Part shown: positions 17,242-26,808 of the stretch, piece by piece | Numbering within the stretch: position 1 is the first letter of the stretch | How the letters are laid out: the number at the start of each line of letters is the position of its first letter | Origin: Desulfurococcales archaeon | GTDB lineage: Archaea; Thermoproteota; Thermoprotei_A; Sulfolobales; NBVN01 | Assembly (NCBI GenBank): GCA_023255955.1 | Contig: JAGDWD010000008.1 | Span: 360,786-424,785, forward strand | DNA length: 64,000 nucleotides | Direction of reading: 5' to 3' | Translations under genes and position numbers: made by a program | Notes under the pieces: generated by a model | Seen by the model: the letters and a program-made list of their open reading frames with translations, nothing else | Told to the model about the DNA's origin: nothing | Database searches by the model: none

Positions 17242-18315
17242 TCAAAGAGGTATTGGTGCTGTTACAAATAGAAGTAGAAGGTATATCAGTAGTAAGTAGA
17301 GCCTTTCCCGCTGAGAAAGTTTTGAAAGTTGGTTAGAGTACCCTATGTGGGGTCTAAAACCACTAATAAGGATGGCTAGCACCGCGAAGAACCCTAGCCA
17401 TCTGTAGGTAGGTGAGAGTATGGATAATGCTATGAGGAGTAGAGGTATGGATAGGCTGACTGCTCTATGAAGCTCTATACTGGTTATAGACCTCAGAACG
17501 TGGCCCCCGTCTAGTTGCCCTACCGGTAGGAGGTTAGCGAAGTGGATTAGCAGGAGTAGCATTGAGGCAAGCGCGGCTGGGTGAAGTATCACGATAGTGC
17601 CCTCCGGATATCGCATGAACCCTGTTGACAGCATTAGGTACATCAACATCGGTGCGAACCCTATCGGGGTAACGTCTGGACATGCCAGCTCCTCAACCCT
17701 GACCGCTGGTGACATGTTCAAGGTAATCATGAGTGCTAATGAAGAAACTATGACACCTACTAGAGGACCTGAAATACCCAGCATTGCGAGGGATTTCCTG
17801 TCCCGAGGTAGGAACCTCACAGCAATAACTGCTCCGAACGTACCTAGAGGAGATATTACCGGGGCCGGTATGAACATCGGGAGAGGTGTGGGAACATCTG
17901 CCCTACGTGATGCTATGAAATGCCCGAGCTCGTGGAGACCTAGAGGTACTAAGACAGACAGAACGAAGATAACTGTTGATAGGGGGACGTTACCTACCCC
18001 TCCGAGGCATTCATAGAAGGATAGTGAGCTGAGGTAGCCTGTTATCGCTACAGCTACTAGTGTAGCTACTGCTAGGGAGTAGTAGATAACTCTATTAAAA
18101 CCTTTAAGACCTACCCTAAACACCCGGACAACTTCGTGGCCAGCACTTACCGTAAGTAGTGGTTGGTAACCTAGGCTAACTAACTCCTTGAAGACCTCGT
18201 TGAAGAACCTCTCGATACTACCACTCACAACTACGTACTCGAGGAATGCCGGAGACTCATATGTTAGCTCTACTCCAGCATACCTAGAAAGAACTCTCTC
18301 AACTTCTTCTCTCAC
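17242..18315 (-). CDS. Site-2-protease-like membrane metalloprotease (M50)
   Basis: A 357-residue intramembrane zinc protease. The HExxH site is HELGHFI near residue 130 and the third ligand motif is [12 protein letters not shown] near residue 268. At least six hydrophobic segments surround them, and residues 1-75 form a soluble N-terminal domain. The size and the single-domain layout match archaeal S2P homologs without PDZ. Its start overlaps the stop of rpoK by four bases and topA follows 11 bases later, so rpoK, the protease and topA form one unit. The substrate is unknown. Confidence 0.9.
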   Translation of the reverse strand: MREEVERVLSRYAGVELTYESPAFLEYVVVSGSIERFFNEVFKELVSLGYQPLLTVSAGHEVVRVFRVGLKGFNRVIYYSLAVATLVAVAITGYLSSLSFYECLGGVGNVPLSTVIFVLSVLVPLGLHELGHFIASRRADVPTPLPMFIPAPVISPLGTFGAVIAVRFLPRDRKSLAMLGISGPLVGVIVSSLALMITLNMSPAVRVEELACPDVTPIGFAPMLMYLMLSTGFMRYPEGTIVILHPAALASMLLLLIHFANLLPVGQLDGGHVLRSITSIELHRAVSLSIPLLLIALSILSPTYRWLGFFAVLAILISGFRPHIGYSNQLSKLSQRERLYLLLIYLLLLFVTAPIPL

Positions 18316-18629
18316 AGCTCTACTTCACCGAAAATCTTCCTCTCAGTTTCGATTAGGTGTGGTACAGGTATTAACTCTCTTGCCCCGTTGGGAAGCCTCC
18401 TAACTATTGTGAATGGGAGGACCCCTCTACGTAACTCTTCGCGAGCTATTTCAACAAAGTCTCTACTTGGGAGCTTACTGACGTCTATTAGGGGTCTAGC
18501 CCCGAGAGATAATTGTAGAGCTCTCGCACCTATGATCCTCGCTCTCTCAAACCTAGTCAATCTAGGTAACCATATCCGGACTTCAATATCTGAGGTCTCC
18601 CTCTCTGGTCGCTCCAAACTCACCACCAA
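18312..18629 (-). CDS. rpoK: DNA-directed RNA polymerase subunit Rpo6 (RpoK)
   Basis: A 105-residue omega/Rpb6-type subunit that helps assemble the largest RNA polymerase subunit. The core [21 protein letters not shown] is diagnostic, followed by the conserved [20 protein letters not shown]. The track start is TTG at 18629; GTG codons at 18626 and 18623 are alternatives. It is the first gene of the run to the M50 protease and topA. Confidence 0.95.
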   Translation of the reverse strand: MVVSLERPERETSDIEVRIWLPRLTRFERARIIGARALQLSLGARPLIDVSKLPSRDFVEIAREELRRGVLPFTIVRRLPNGARELIPVPHLIETERKIFGEVEL

Positions 18630-18848
18630 GAATTCCTTCTATAACCTAGAAGCTTATAACCTAATAACACTGAAACATTGTTTTAGATGCAACTACGAAT
18701 AGTAGAAGTCTGGTGCTAGTTACCGCAGCTGATTTAGTTACTAAACAGCCTCAGATAACCTAAGAAGGAATGGGTAGCGACCACCTTTCTGTAAAACTTA
18801 AAACTTAATAGGTTAGGCCTATATTCCTCTTTCTGGTGTCCTAGTATT

Positions 18849-20009
18849 GTGGAAGAGACTGCTCCTGTAGGTCCTTGGGAAGCTGAGGCGTTTGTGGACT
18901 ACGATAGGTTAGTTAAGATTTTCGGTGCGAGGCCTTTAACTGAGAGTGAGGTAAAAAGTCTGGAGAAGGTTGCGGGCGGTTCTCACATAATGCTGAGAAG
19001 GAGGGTATTCTACTCCCACAGAGACCTAGACGTCTACTTAAACATGTATGAGAAGGGGGTTAGATGCTCTCTATATACTGGGAGAGGTCCGTCAGGATCT
19101 ACACACCTCGGTCATATACTACCATGGTTCTTCACTAAGTGGTTGCAGGATAGGCTCGGCCTCGAGCTGTTCTTTCAGATGACTGACGACGAGAAATTCT
19201 GGCATGATGAGAGATTGGATATATCTGAGAGTAATAGATACGCGTACGAGAATATTTTGGATCTAGCTGCGATAGGTTTAGACTACAGAAAGACACATAT
19301 AATCATAGATAGTGAGGACATAGCCTATCTCTACCCTATAGCTGTGAGAGTAGCTAAGAAGATAACGTTCTCGACACAGAGAGCTACCTTCGGATTTACA
19401 GACTCAACAAATATAGGCTTGATATTCTACCCAGTACTTCAGATATCCATGTCGTTCCTACCTTCAGAGCTCTATAAAGAGGAAACCTACGTACTTATAC
19501 CAGCAGGTATAGACCAAGACCCCTACTGGAGGATAGCTAGAGATATAGCACCTAGCCTAGGCTACCCGAAACCATCGCAGATACATAACAAGCTACTCCC
19601 AGGTCTCGGCCCCGAGGGGAAGATGTCCTCGTCCAAACCTGAGACCGCTATATACACAACAGATCCCCCGGAAGTCGGGGCCCAGAAAATCATAAGAGCC
19701 TACACCGGGGGTCAACCCACAGTAGAGCTTCAGAGGAAACTCGGAGGTAACCCAGACCGGTGCTCAGTCTATAAAATGTATGAGATGTTATTCGAAGAGG
19801 ACGACGCTAAGCTCTTAGAGAGGTACCAGAATTGTAGAACCGGGGCACTCCTATGTGGTGACTGCAAGGCCGAGCTTGCTTCAAGAGTTCGCAGATTCCT
19901 AGCAGACTTCCAGAGAAAGCGGGAGGCTGCACGTGATAAGGTAGAGCTATACCTTCTGAGGACGAAATTCGAGCTACCTAAGCGTAATGTGAGAAAACTC
20001 CTTCAGTAA
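18849..20009 (+). CDS. trpS: Tryptophan--tRNA ligase
   Basis: A 386-residue class Ic aminoacyl-tRNA synthetase. The HIGH-type motif is THLGHILPW in GPSGSTHLGH (about residue 86) and the KMSKS-type motif is GKMSSSKPE (about residue 258). TDDEKFW and PAGIDQDPYWR are typical of archaeal/eukaryotic-type TrpRS rather than TyrRS. Length is normal. Its GTG start at 18849 has a 219-base upstream region and the gene is monocistronic. Confidence 0.96.
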   Translation: MEETAPVGPWEAEAFVDYDRLVKIFGARPLTESEVKSLEKVAGGSHIMLRRRVFYSHRDLDVYLNMYEKGVRCSLYTGRGPSGSTHLGHILPWFFTKWLQDRLGLELFFQMTDDEKFWHDERLDISESNRYAYENILDLAAIGLDYRKTHIIIDSEDIAYLYPIAVRVAKKITFSTQRATFGFTDSTNIGLIFYPVLQISMSFLPSELYKEETYVLIPAGIDQDPYWRIARDIAPSLGYPKPSQIHNKLLPGLGPEGKMSSSKPETAIYTTDPPEVGAQKIIRAYTGGQPTVELQRKLGGNPDRCSVYKMYEMLFEEDDAKLLERYQNCRTGALLCGDCKAELASRVRRFLADFQRKREAARDKVELYLLRTKFELPKRNVRKLLQ

Positions 20010-20450
20010 ATCTGAGATATCTCTACGTATAATACGAACAGCATAGGAAATAGCTAAATAGCCGAGAAAGCATCATAGTTATCTTCGGAGAACCTTCAGC
20101 CTGTATATCGAGGACTACCCTATGTTTTTGGAACTTAGTACGTTGTACTTTCACGAAGGTCTATGTGGGCATCATATACTACTATTTGGGAGTGACTGGG
20201 TTAGCTCGTGTAGTTATTAGGTTGTATCTTGAGGACGAGTCTGAGAATGATGTGAGAGTCCTCTCTTACTACCTTAATAGCTTACTGAGCTATATAACAC
20301 CCGGGAATAGCAGGAGATTCGAGCACTACATGCCGTGATGAAGGTTAAAAGCGATGATCTGTGATTGGAGCTGGGATTCTGATTATAGGAATTTCTAGCT
20401 ACGGGATTAAGAGATATTCATGATACTACTAGATAGCTATAGAAGGTAAG
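20010..20450. other. Intergenic region holding one possible small ORF
   Basis: A 441-base gap between convergent trpS and the DHH-like gene. Apart from the 48-codon frame at 20192-20338 I see no tRNA, large inverted repeat or recognisable element. Confidence 0.5.
20192..20338 (+). CDS. Possible small protein of 48 residues
   Basis: A GTG at 20192 opens a 48-codon frame to TGA at 20336-20338. The peptide has an amphipathic, protein-like makeup: LARVVIRLYLEDESEND then VRVLSYYLNSLLSYI. It lies in an otherwise empty gap. I recognise no family and see no strong Shine-Dalgarno. It could be real or chance. Confidence 0.3.
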   Translation: MTGLARVVIRLYLEDESENDVRVLSYYLNSLLSYITPGNSRRFEHYMP

Positions 20451-21554
20451 TTAAGACTTTTGTAATTTAAGGAAGCTATTGCTGTCTAGTACTGCATAGC
20501 CTCCTACAGTCCTCGTTCCGCTGAGCTTAGTCCTCTGTGATCGCGTAAGTAGTTGTAGAGGTACGTAGTAGTTATCGGATATTCTGAAAACTACGATCGA
20601 GTTCTCCTCTACCAGCCTTAACCCCTTTAGGATTTTTGTTACGACGGTCCCTGAGCTCTCAACACCACACTCCACTACGTAGAACTGCCCTCTACGGTCG
20701 AAGCTCTTCTCCAGGAACATGTCTAGGCATTTACGTATGTCCTTAATTGAGGATCTGAAAGACCTGACAGCCCAAAGGAAGTAGCTATAGTTAAGTGGGG
20801 TAAAGACCGCGTACTCAGGTCCCTCAACATCTATTAGATACTCTATAATGTATGCTGCCTCATATACATCTAATATACCGGCATAGAATGTCGGTATGTA
20901 GGTCCTATCCTCCAGAGTCCTGAGGGACTCAACCTTCAGCTCTCTAGCTATGTCTACCTCAGTAATCTTATCAGCTGGTTGCTTACCGAAAAATCTCAGA
21001 ACACATGTATCGACGCTGTAACTAACTATTTCTTCGAGTGGTAGCATCCCCCAACCAATTAACCTGGGTGTTACCGCCTCTTTGATTACCCCACTGCTTA
21101 CTAGCTCACCAGCAAACTCTATTAGCTCATCACTTAGACTACCGACTAGAGATCTAGGGGTGTATCTAGTGAGGGCTGATGAGAGTAGGAGGACGTACTC
21201 CTCCTTAGTTAGGGTAACAAGATCCCGGATCATTTCTAGAACTACTCCAAACACGTGCGGTGAATCTTTCCTAGCTTTAAGCTCAGCTATCTCCACACAG
21301 TTTAGGCAGTTACGGATGTATGCCTCGACACCTATAACTCTATTAGTTAATTGTCCGAAGTCTACGGGATCTACCGTAAGATAGAACTCGAAATCCATTC
21401 CGAGAGTTCGGAGAGTTCGGAGCAGTACCCCACTAGATATGAGGGACTCAGCTGTTACATCCCCCACAACTACCAGGTACTCTCCTTTTCGAACTAGCTC
21501 GGATAAGCTCCTGGTTTTCGGCTGCTCTCTTTTCTGTTGAGGTATTAAACCCAA
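20451..21554 (-). CDS. Degenerate DHH-family protein, RecJdbh/Cdc45-like GINS partner
   Basis: A 367-residue protein directly after rps15 (8-base gap). In archaea the rps15 neighbour is a DHH-family RecJ/Cdc45-like protein. The N-terminus VVVGDVTAESLISSGVLLRTLRTLG has the position and spacing of the DHH motif I (normally D-x-D-G-x-x-A), but the aspartates are mostly gone; no DHH motif follows. This resembles the catalytically dead RecJdbh of Sulfolobus, which stabilises GINS and MCM in the replicative helicase. Assignment rests on synteny plus this weak pattern, so moderate confidence. Confidence 0.6.
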   Translation of the reverse strand: MGLIPQQKREQPKTRSLSELVRKGEYLVVVGDVTAESLISSGVLLRTLRTLGMDFEFYLTVDPVDFGQLTNRVIGVEAYIRNCLNCVEIAELKARKDSPHVFGVVLEMIRDLVTLTKEEYVLLLSSALTRYTPRSLVGSLSDELIEFAGELVSSGVIKEAVTPRLIGWGMLPLEEIVSYSVDTCVLRFFGKQPADKITEVDIARELKVESLRTLEDRTYIPTFYAGILDVYEAAYIIEYLIDVEGPEYAVFTPLNYSYFLWAVRSFRSSIKDIRKCLDMFLEKSFDRRGQFYVVECGVESSGTVVTKILKGLRLVEENSIVVFRISDNYYVPLQLLTRSQRTKLSGTRTVGGYAVLDSNSFLKLQKS

Positions 21555-21562
21555 AAATCTCC

Positions 21563-22042
21563 CTACCCGCCACCTTCAATTCTATACAACGGCTGGGAAA
21601 CTATGACGGAAGCTTTTTCCGGGTCGTATGACCAGTCTCCTGGGAGTCTACCAATCCTCTTGTAGTACTTGATGAGTCTACGTATCTTAGATTCTATCTC
21701 GATTAAGCCTCTCAGGCTATGCGTGTCCTTCGGATGGACAGCTAAATGTTTCCGGAGGTTCACAGCCCTTCTCATAAGGTTGTAGAGATCCTCGGGGACG
21801 ACCTGCTTCACACCATGTCTCTCCAAAACATCCAGGACTTTCTGACCGATTACAGACTTCGCTAGGGGGATTCCGTACTGATCTCTCAGTAGGATGCCTA
21901 TCATGGACGGTGGATAGCCTTTCCTAGCTAACTCAACTATTATAGCTTCTACCTCCTCCGGAGTAAACTGGACCCACCTAGGAGATATACCGGTCGACGG
22001 CCTCGTGGAGTGCGACTGCCCCCTCTTTTTCCTCTTATTCAT
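21563..22042 (-). CDS. rps15: Small ribosomal subunit protein uS15
   Basis: A 159-residue archaeal S15. The archaeal N-terminal extension contains [32 protein letters not shown]-like sequence, and the conserved rRNA-binding region reads [25 protein letters not shown]. Length fits archaeal S15. It is followed after 8 bases by the degenerate DHH gene, a linkage common in archaea. Confidence 0.96.
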   Translation of the reverse strand: [159 protein letters not shown]

Positions 22043-22122
22043 ACTAGCTCAGCTCCCTAAATGCTTCAGGTAAGAGCTTAAAAAGCTAAAAAGTCTTTAG
22101 ATCTCCACTACATAAGAGACTG

Positions 22123-22809
22123 CTAGATCGATACCTCCTCTCCAGGCTTGAGGACCAGTACCTTGACCTCGAGCCCCCTCCTTCTTACCTCCTCCTCGAA
22201 CTCCTGCGGTGTACCCCAGAGGACGGGGAAAGTACCGTAATGCATTGGGATCACATACTTAGGTCTCAGGAGATCTACCGCTAATGCGGCCTCCCTAGGC
22301 CCCATCGTGAAGTGTCCCCCTATTGGGAGCAGAGCTACTTTAGGCTTATAAAGCTCCCCTATCAGCTTCATATCGTAGAATACTCCGGTATCACCAGCAT
22401 GATATAAACATTCATCACCGGCCTTAATCACTACGCCTGTCGGAGCACCTCTAGTCGATGAGTGTTGTGCTGGTGTTAGTATTAGGTCTATCCCTCCCGG
22501 AAGCCTTACCGGCCCCCCAATGTTTGCTCCAATAACCCTCCCAGCACCTACCTCTCTCCCAACATGCTCTGCTATCTCATATATGGAAACCAGCTTAGCT
22601 CTATGTGCTACTTTCAGGACCTCTATGGCGTTACCTAGATGGTCTCCATGATCATGTGTCACCGCAATGAAGTCTACATCTGAGAATTCCTCTGGTTTAG
22701 TTGTATATAGCGGGTTACTGAGCCACGGATCTATTAAGAACTTTACCCCACCTAACACTACCTGGAAGGATGCGTGGCCGAGCCACCTAACCTTCACGTT
22801 ACCACCCAA
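22123..22809 (-). CDS. UPF0173 metal-dependent hydrolase (metallo-beta-lactamase fold)
   Basis: A 228-residue protein of the YtkL/UPF0173 type. Motifs are LGHASFQV at the N-terminus, the zinc motif VTHDHGDHLGN (about 50-60), QHSSTRG, HAGDTG and a C-terminal IPMHYGTFP. The physiological substrate of this family is unknown. The ATG at 22809 or the GTG four codons later could be the start. It stands between rps15 and tmcA on the same strand, with gaps of about 80-90 bases. Confidence 0.92.
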   Translation of the reverse strand: MGGNVKVRWLGHASFQVVLGGVKFLIDPWLSNPLYTTKPEEFSDVDFIAVTHDHGDHLGNAIEVLKVAHRAKLVSIYEIAEHVGREVGAGRVIGANIGGPVRLPGGIDLILTPAQHSSTRGAPTGVVIKAGDECLYHAGDTGVFYDMKLIGELYKPKVALLPIGGHFTMGPREAALAVDLLRPKYVIPMHYGTFPVLWGTPQEFEEEVRRRGLEVKVLVLKPGEEVSI

Positions 22810-22902
22810 TGATCTGCTCTGCCCCGAGGTATTAACCTTTTTATCTCAATTAGTTTACCGGTGAGTACTGCTTAAAACGATGCTTTGATGTAGCCCTACC
22901 TA

Positions 22903-25371
22903 CTAGTGAGGCGAGATTGAACTCTCTAGAATCTTAAACGCCTTAGCTAGCGCGCTCCTAACAGCATTTGCCACAGTTACTCTACCCATACTAAACTCCT
23001 CACTCATGTTTTCCCAGGGCTTCCCCTGGAGAATCCTAGCTATCAGTAGCTGACCGTCCTTCTGCTCGAGGGAGCTGAGCCTGCCCAGGAACACCAGCTT
23101 CTTTAGGAGTAGGAGAGCTACATCAAAAACTACTTCTAGGGTGAAAACTCCGGATATGTAGAGGGATAGCCTATCGATCTGAGTCTCCTTTATATTTATG
23201 TCCTCCGAAGCTGTTAAGGGCCTATCAACAGAGCTTAATATGAGGTAAGCAGCATCTGACTCGAAGTCCCTGTACACCACCGGTAAACACTCAACGAACT
23301 TCACTATGAAGTCCTCAAAAGCCTCGTACACAGCTTTCTTCCACTCATCTGAGAGGGGGTATATAACGAGTGCTGTATACTCCCCACTCACCGGGTTCCG
23401 ATCTGGGGAGATGTGCATTACCTTGAACCCGTTCTTAAGCCAGAAGTTCAGGAGCTCGTATGTTACCCCGAAACCCGCTCCTACCCAGTCATACCCTCTA
23501 TTGATGGCCTCCTCAACTATCTTCCTCATGAAAGCTGAGCCTATCCCCATACCCTGAGAGTCTATGTGGACAGCTATCCTAACAATCCTCCAACCAACTC
23601 CTCGGCCGAAGACCCTCCTCCTAAGATGCTTCAGTAGGCGATCCGGTATTATATTACCAGCTATCTTACCTCCTCTGAGTAGCTCATCTATGTACTCGTC
23701 TGAGAGACCTCCCTCCTCAGCTAGCTGAGCTGCTGCCACTACCTTCCCGCTCTTCAGAACCATTGCCCTGATGCTGTGGTGGGGGGCGTCAGCCAGCATG
23801 CCCAGGTCGTCCGGCTCGTTTCTGTAGTGAGCTAGAACGTAGATCCCGAAGATCTGCCTCAGAATTTCCTCGTTTTCTGCTTTAAACAGTTCTTCCGGGT
23901 CGAATGCTACGTAGGTATACTCACCCCTCTTTATTGCCTCCAAGTCATCGCTAGTTAGCTCTGCCGGCTCTGCGTTTAGTAGCAGTACATCAAACTGGAA
24001 CTTCTCTATGGGGTCGTCAGCTGAGTATCTAATAGGCTCACTCATCTCAATTATTGCTAGCCTCGTCTTCTTATCCCCTCTAATCCTCTTGAGGAACCTA
24101 ACAGAGAACCCCCTACCAGCACCCTCATACCCGTGAATTGTAGTTGAGAAAATAGTGCGCCTGAACTTCCACCAGATTTTATGTAGGAGAGGTACCGGTA
24201 TGCCAGCAGCTTCATCCACTACGACTACGTCGACGTTAAGTTTCAGGACTTCGAGTGGAGGCCAATACTCTATGCTGAACCTATCCCCCTTCACCTCGAT
24301 GATGAAGCCCTCTCTCTTTATTACTCTGAAGTTCTTGCCCAGCGTTTCTAGGGCCTTAATTGCGAGAGTCATCAGCGACTGAACAGAGCTCGGCTCGTTA
24401 GCTGTCACAGCTATTCTAACCCTGTTCTTGAACTTGAGGAGCTCCTCAATGAGGCCCACTATACCTATCCCAACAGCGGATGACTTACCGCGCCCCCTAT
24501 CAGCTACGATTACCACGACCTGCCGTGAGACGTCCTTAAACCTCTCAACCATGTTATCCTCTATGGCCTCAATAACGTTTACCTGATCCTGTGTCATAGC
24601 CAGCCTGTAAAGCTCCTCAGGGAACAGCTTCTTCTGGGGTAGCTTAAGCTCCTTCCTTACGGGGGATGTCACCACCTCTTTCTCTGAGCTACTACCCTCC
24701 TTTATGATTCTGCAGCTCCCTACGTCGTAGATCACGATCCCTCCATGACTATACAGATGCCGTAGGAACCAGGAGATGAATATGTGTCTAGGTTCCGGGT
24801 GGTTCGGGACTGCTAGGCTTTGCTTAAACAGTGTCAAGTATCTCGGCCACCTATCGTGTGGTGGTGTTAGGAGTATGATTATACCTCCTCCCTCAACGAT
24901 GCCGAGCAACCTACCTATGTCGTTAGGCCGTAAATCATTGAGTAGATCTAGAACTAGTACCTGGACAGTTGTCCCTAAGTACTTGATGCTCTTCTCGTAG
25001 ACAGCTAGCTCCAGCTCCACGTTGTCCAGGTCCGCAGACTTAATGAAGTGTTTAAGTACCTTCCGAACTATTTTTGCCCTGAGGAGTGCCTCAGGGAACT
25101 CGTCGTGGAAGAAGTAGAGGATCTTAACTTTCTTATCCTCCTTCCGGCGCTTCCTAGCTACCAGCTTGAGGTACCTAATGACCAGCTCAGCAGAGAGTCC
25201 GGAGAGCTTTAGATCGTCATCTCCGCAGAGGACCACCATCCTTCTCTGGTTTAATTTCTGAGCCTCCCTGATGCTACCCCTAAATACCTGGAGAAACTTT
25301 CGGTAATCCCCCTTAGCTAACTCCCTCAGCTTATCACGTAGCTCGCGGAAAGGTGGCTTCCTCAACCTCAA
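22903..25371 (-). CDS. tmcA: tRNA(Met) cytidine acetyltransferase TmcA
   Basis: An 822-residue enzyme that makes N4-acetylcytidine; archaeal homologs also acetylate rRNA widely. Domain order is an N-terminal DUF1726-like domain (to about 230), an RNA helicase-type ATPase with Walker A ADRGRGKSSAVG (about 288-300) and Walker B VVVVDEAAGIP (about 388), a GNAT domain with VHIDSQGMGIGSAFM (about 600) and a C-terminal tRNA-binding region. Length is typical for archaeal TmcA/Nat10. Its start overlaps the stop of the phosphoglycerate mutase by four bases. It extends the strong tRNA/rRNA modification theme of the window. Confidence 0.96.
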   Translation of the reverse strand: MRLRKPPFRELRDKLRELAKGDYRKFLQVFRGSIREAQKLNQRRMVVLCGDDDLKLSGLSAELVIRYLKLVARKRRKEDKKVKILYFFHDEFPEALLRAKIVRKVLKHFIKSADLDNVELELAVYEKSIKYLGTTVQVLVLDLLNDLRPNDIGRLLGIVEGGGIIILLTPPHDRWPRYLTLFKQSLAVPNHPEPRHIFISWFLRHLYSHGGIVIYDVGSCRIIKEGSSSEKEVVTSPVRKELKLPQKKLFPEELYRLAMTQDQVNVIEAIEDNMVERFKDVSRQVVVIVADRGRGKSSAVGIGIVGLIEELLKFKNRVRIAVTANEPSSVQSLMTLAIKALETLGKNFRVIKREGFIIEVKGDRFSIEYWPPLEVLKLNVDVVVVDEAAGIPVPLLHKIWWKFRRTIFSTTIHGYEGAGRGFSVRFLKRIRGDKKTRLAIIEMSEPIRYSADDPIEKFQFDVLLLNAEPAELTSDDLEAIKRGEYTYVAFDPEELFKAENEEILRQIFGIYVLAHYRNEPDDLGMLADAPHHSIRAMVLKSGKVVAAAQLAEEGGLSDEYIDELLRGGKIAGNIIPDRLLKHLRRRVFGRGVGWRIVRIAVHIDSQGMGIGSAFMRKIVEEAINRGYDWVGAGFGVTYELLNFWLKNGFKVMHISPDRNPVSGEYTALVIYPLSDEWKKAVYEAFEDFIVKFVECLPVVYRDFESDAAYLILSSVDRPLTASEDINIKETQIDRLSLYISGVFTLEVVFDVALLLLKKLVFLGRLSSLEQKDGQLLIARILQGKPWENMSEEFSMGRVTVANAVRSALAKAFKILESSISPH

Positions 25372-26624
25372 GCACCGAACTTCTCTAACCTCCCAGAGTA
25401 GTCCATTAGAACCCCGAAGAGCTCTACGTTTCTAAGCCTCCCTAGGGTCCCCCTCCTAGCCTCCCTCTCGGTGAGCTTAACCATATTATCTGCCATAACA
25501 TCCGATGCGTAAACCATGACCGGTACCGGGTCTGAGGTATGGTCTCTAATCGTCAGAGGGGTTGCGTGATCACCTAGAAATGTTAGCACTACCTGCTCTA
25601 GGTTAACCCTATCGGCTATGTACGATAAAACCTTCAGCGATTTCTCGATTAGCTCTATCTTCGCCTCTACGTTCCCATCATGAGAAGCTGAGTCAGTTCC
25701 TTTTATGTGGATATAGATGAGGTCGTAGCCCTTCCTATAGAAATCGACGGCTACCCTAGCCTTAGACATGAGGTCACTATCGACACCGCCGGTAGCTCCT
25801 TCAGGGGTCACTACTTCGAAGCCTAGGAGGGCGCAAACACCCTTGACTAAGGCTGTTGCTGATATAGCTACTGCCTTACCTATACTCACATCCTTCCTCT
25901 CTGTTAGTTTAGGGTAGCTTATCATTTTCCCGGCACCTCTCAGAAGCACTATGTTAGCTGGGGGCATACCCCTCCTAACTCTCTCAGCGTTAAGAGGGCA
26001 GTTACTCAACAATTCATGAACCTTCCTAGTGAACGTGTTAACGATCCTAGCTGTTTTCTCTGCATTCGGATCGGGCTTCAGGGGTCTAGATTCAAGTACT
26101 TTCACGCCCTCAGCGTGTGGGTCGGTATCACTCACAGCATCGGATAGTCCCTCCCCTCTAAATACGACTGCTACCCTGTGCTCAGTAGCGTGGTAGACCT
26201 CTACTCTAACTCCATCTATCTCACCAATGTTCTCGTTGATGTATCTGACGAGTTGCTCAGCTTCCTGAACCCGGCGACCGGCTCTTCTATCGACTACCAC
26301 TAGATTATTGTCCACGGTCGCGAAGTTCCCTCTGAACGCTATGTCTCCAGGCATTAGGACGGCCCCAGCTCCTATAGCCTCGAAGGGGCCTCTCCCCGGG
26401 TAGTTATTTAGAGGGTTTACCCCGAAGAGAGCTAGGTGTGCTGTATCGCTACCCGGCCTAATCCCTGGCTGGATAGGATCCCACAACCCTATTGCTGATC
26501 TACTTAGGAGGTCTGAGATCGGACTAAAATCTACTACTTCTAGAGGGGTTCTATAACCGAGTTTCGGTACGGGCCTATCAGCTAGACCATCAGCTACTAC
26601 CACTATTACCTGCTTCCTCAACAC
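25368..26624 (-). CDS. apgM: 2,3-bisphosphoglycerate-independent phosphoglycerate mutase, archaeal type
   Basis: A 418-residue alkaline-phosphatase-superfamily mutase that interconverts 3- and 2-phosphoglycerate. The N-terminal metal site is in VVVADGLADRPVP, GSDTAHLALFG carries the nucleophile region, and HIKGTDSASHDGN plus LGDHATPL are C-terminal metal ligands. Length and motifs fit the archaeal ApgM rather than bacterial iPGM. It is coupled to tmcA by an ATGA-type overlap and is divergent from aIF1A. Confidence 0.95.
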   Translation of the reverse strand: MLRKQVIVVVADGLADRPVPKLGYRTPLEVVDFSPISDLLSRSAIGLWDPIQPGIRPGSDTAHLALFGVNPLNNYPGRGPFEAIGAGAVLMPGDIAFRGNFATVDNNLVVVDRRAGRRVQEAEQLVRYINENIGEIDGVRVEVYHATEHRVAVVFRGEGLSDAVSDTDPHAEGVKVLESRPLKPDPNAEKTARIVNTFTRKVHELLSNCPLNAERVRRGMPPANIVLLRGAGKMISYPKLTERKDVSIGKAVAISATALVKGVCALLGFEVVTPEGATGGVDSDLMSKARVAVDFYRKGYDLIYIHIKGTDSASHDGNVEAKIELIEKSLKVLSYIADRVNLEQVVLTFLGDHATPLTIRDHTSDPVPVMVYASDVMADNMVKLTEREARRGTLGRLRNVELFGVLMDYSGRLEKFGA

Positions 26625-26664
26625 TCCGATCGACCGAAATAATTTCTAGTCCTAGCTTTAAGAA

Positions 26665-26734
26665 CTAAAGAGTGGGCTCCCGTAATTGATATCCTAACCG
26701 TTCTACACCTAGCTACAGTGAGCCCACTCTTTAG
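26665..26734. repeat. Perfect 15-bp inverted repeat between apgM and aIF1A
   Basis: CTAAAGAGTGGGCTC at 26665-26679 and its exact complement GAGCCCACTCTTTAG at 26720-26734 are separated by 40 bases. A transcript across either strand would form a long perfect stem. It lies in the divergent promoter region, 75 bases before the proposed aIF1A start and 41 after the apgM start. Confidence 0.7.
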
Positions 26735-26808
26735 GGTGGAGGATGATCGGTAATTGTTTGAGTGGTATAGATATAGGCTTAGGTACATAGTGTGTTGGTG
26801 GTGAGAAT

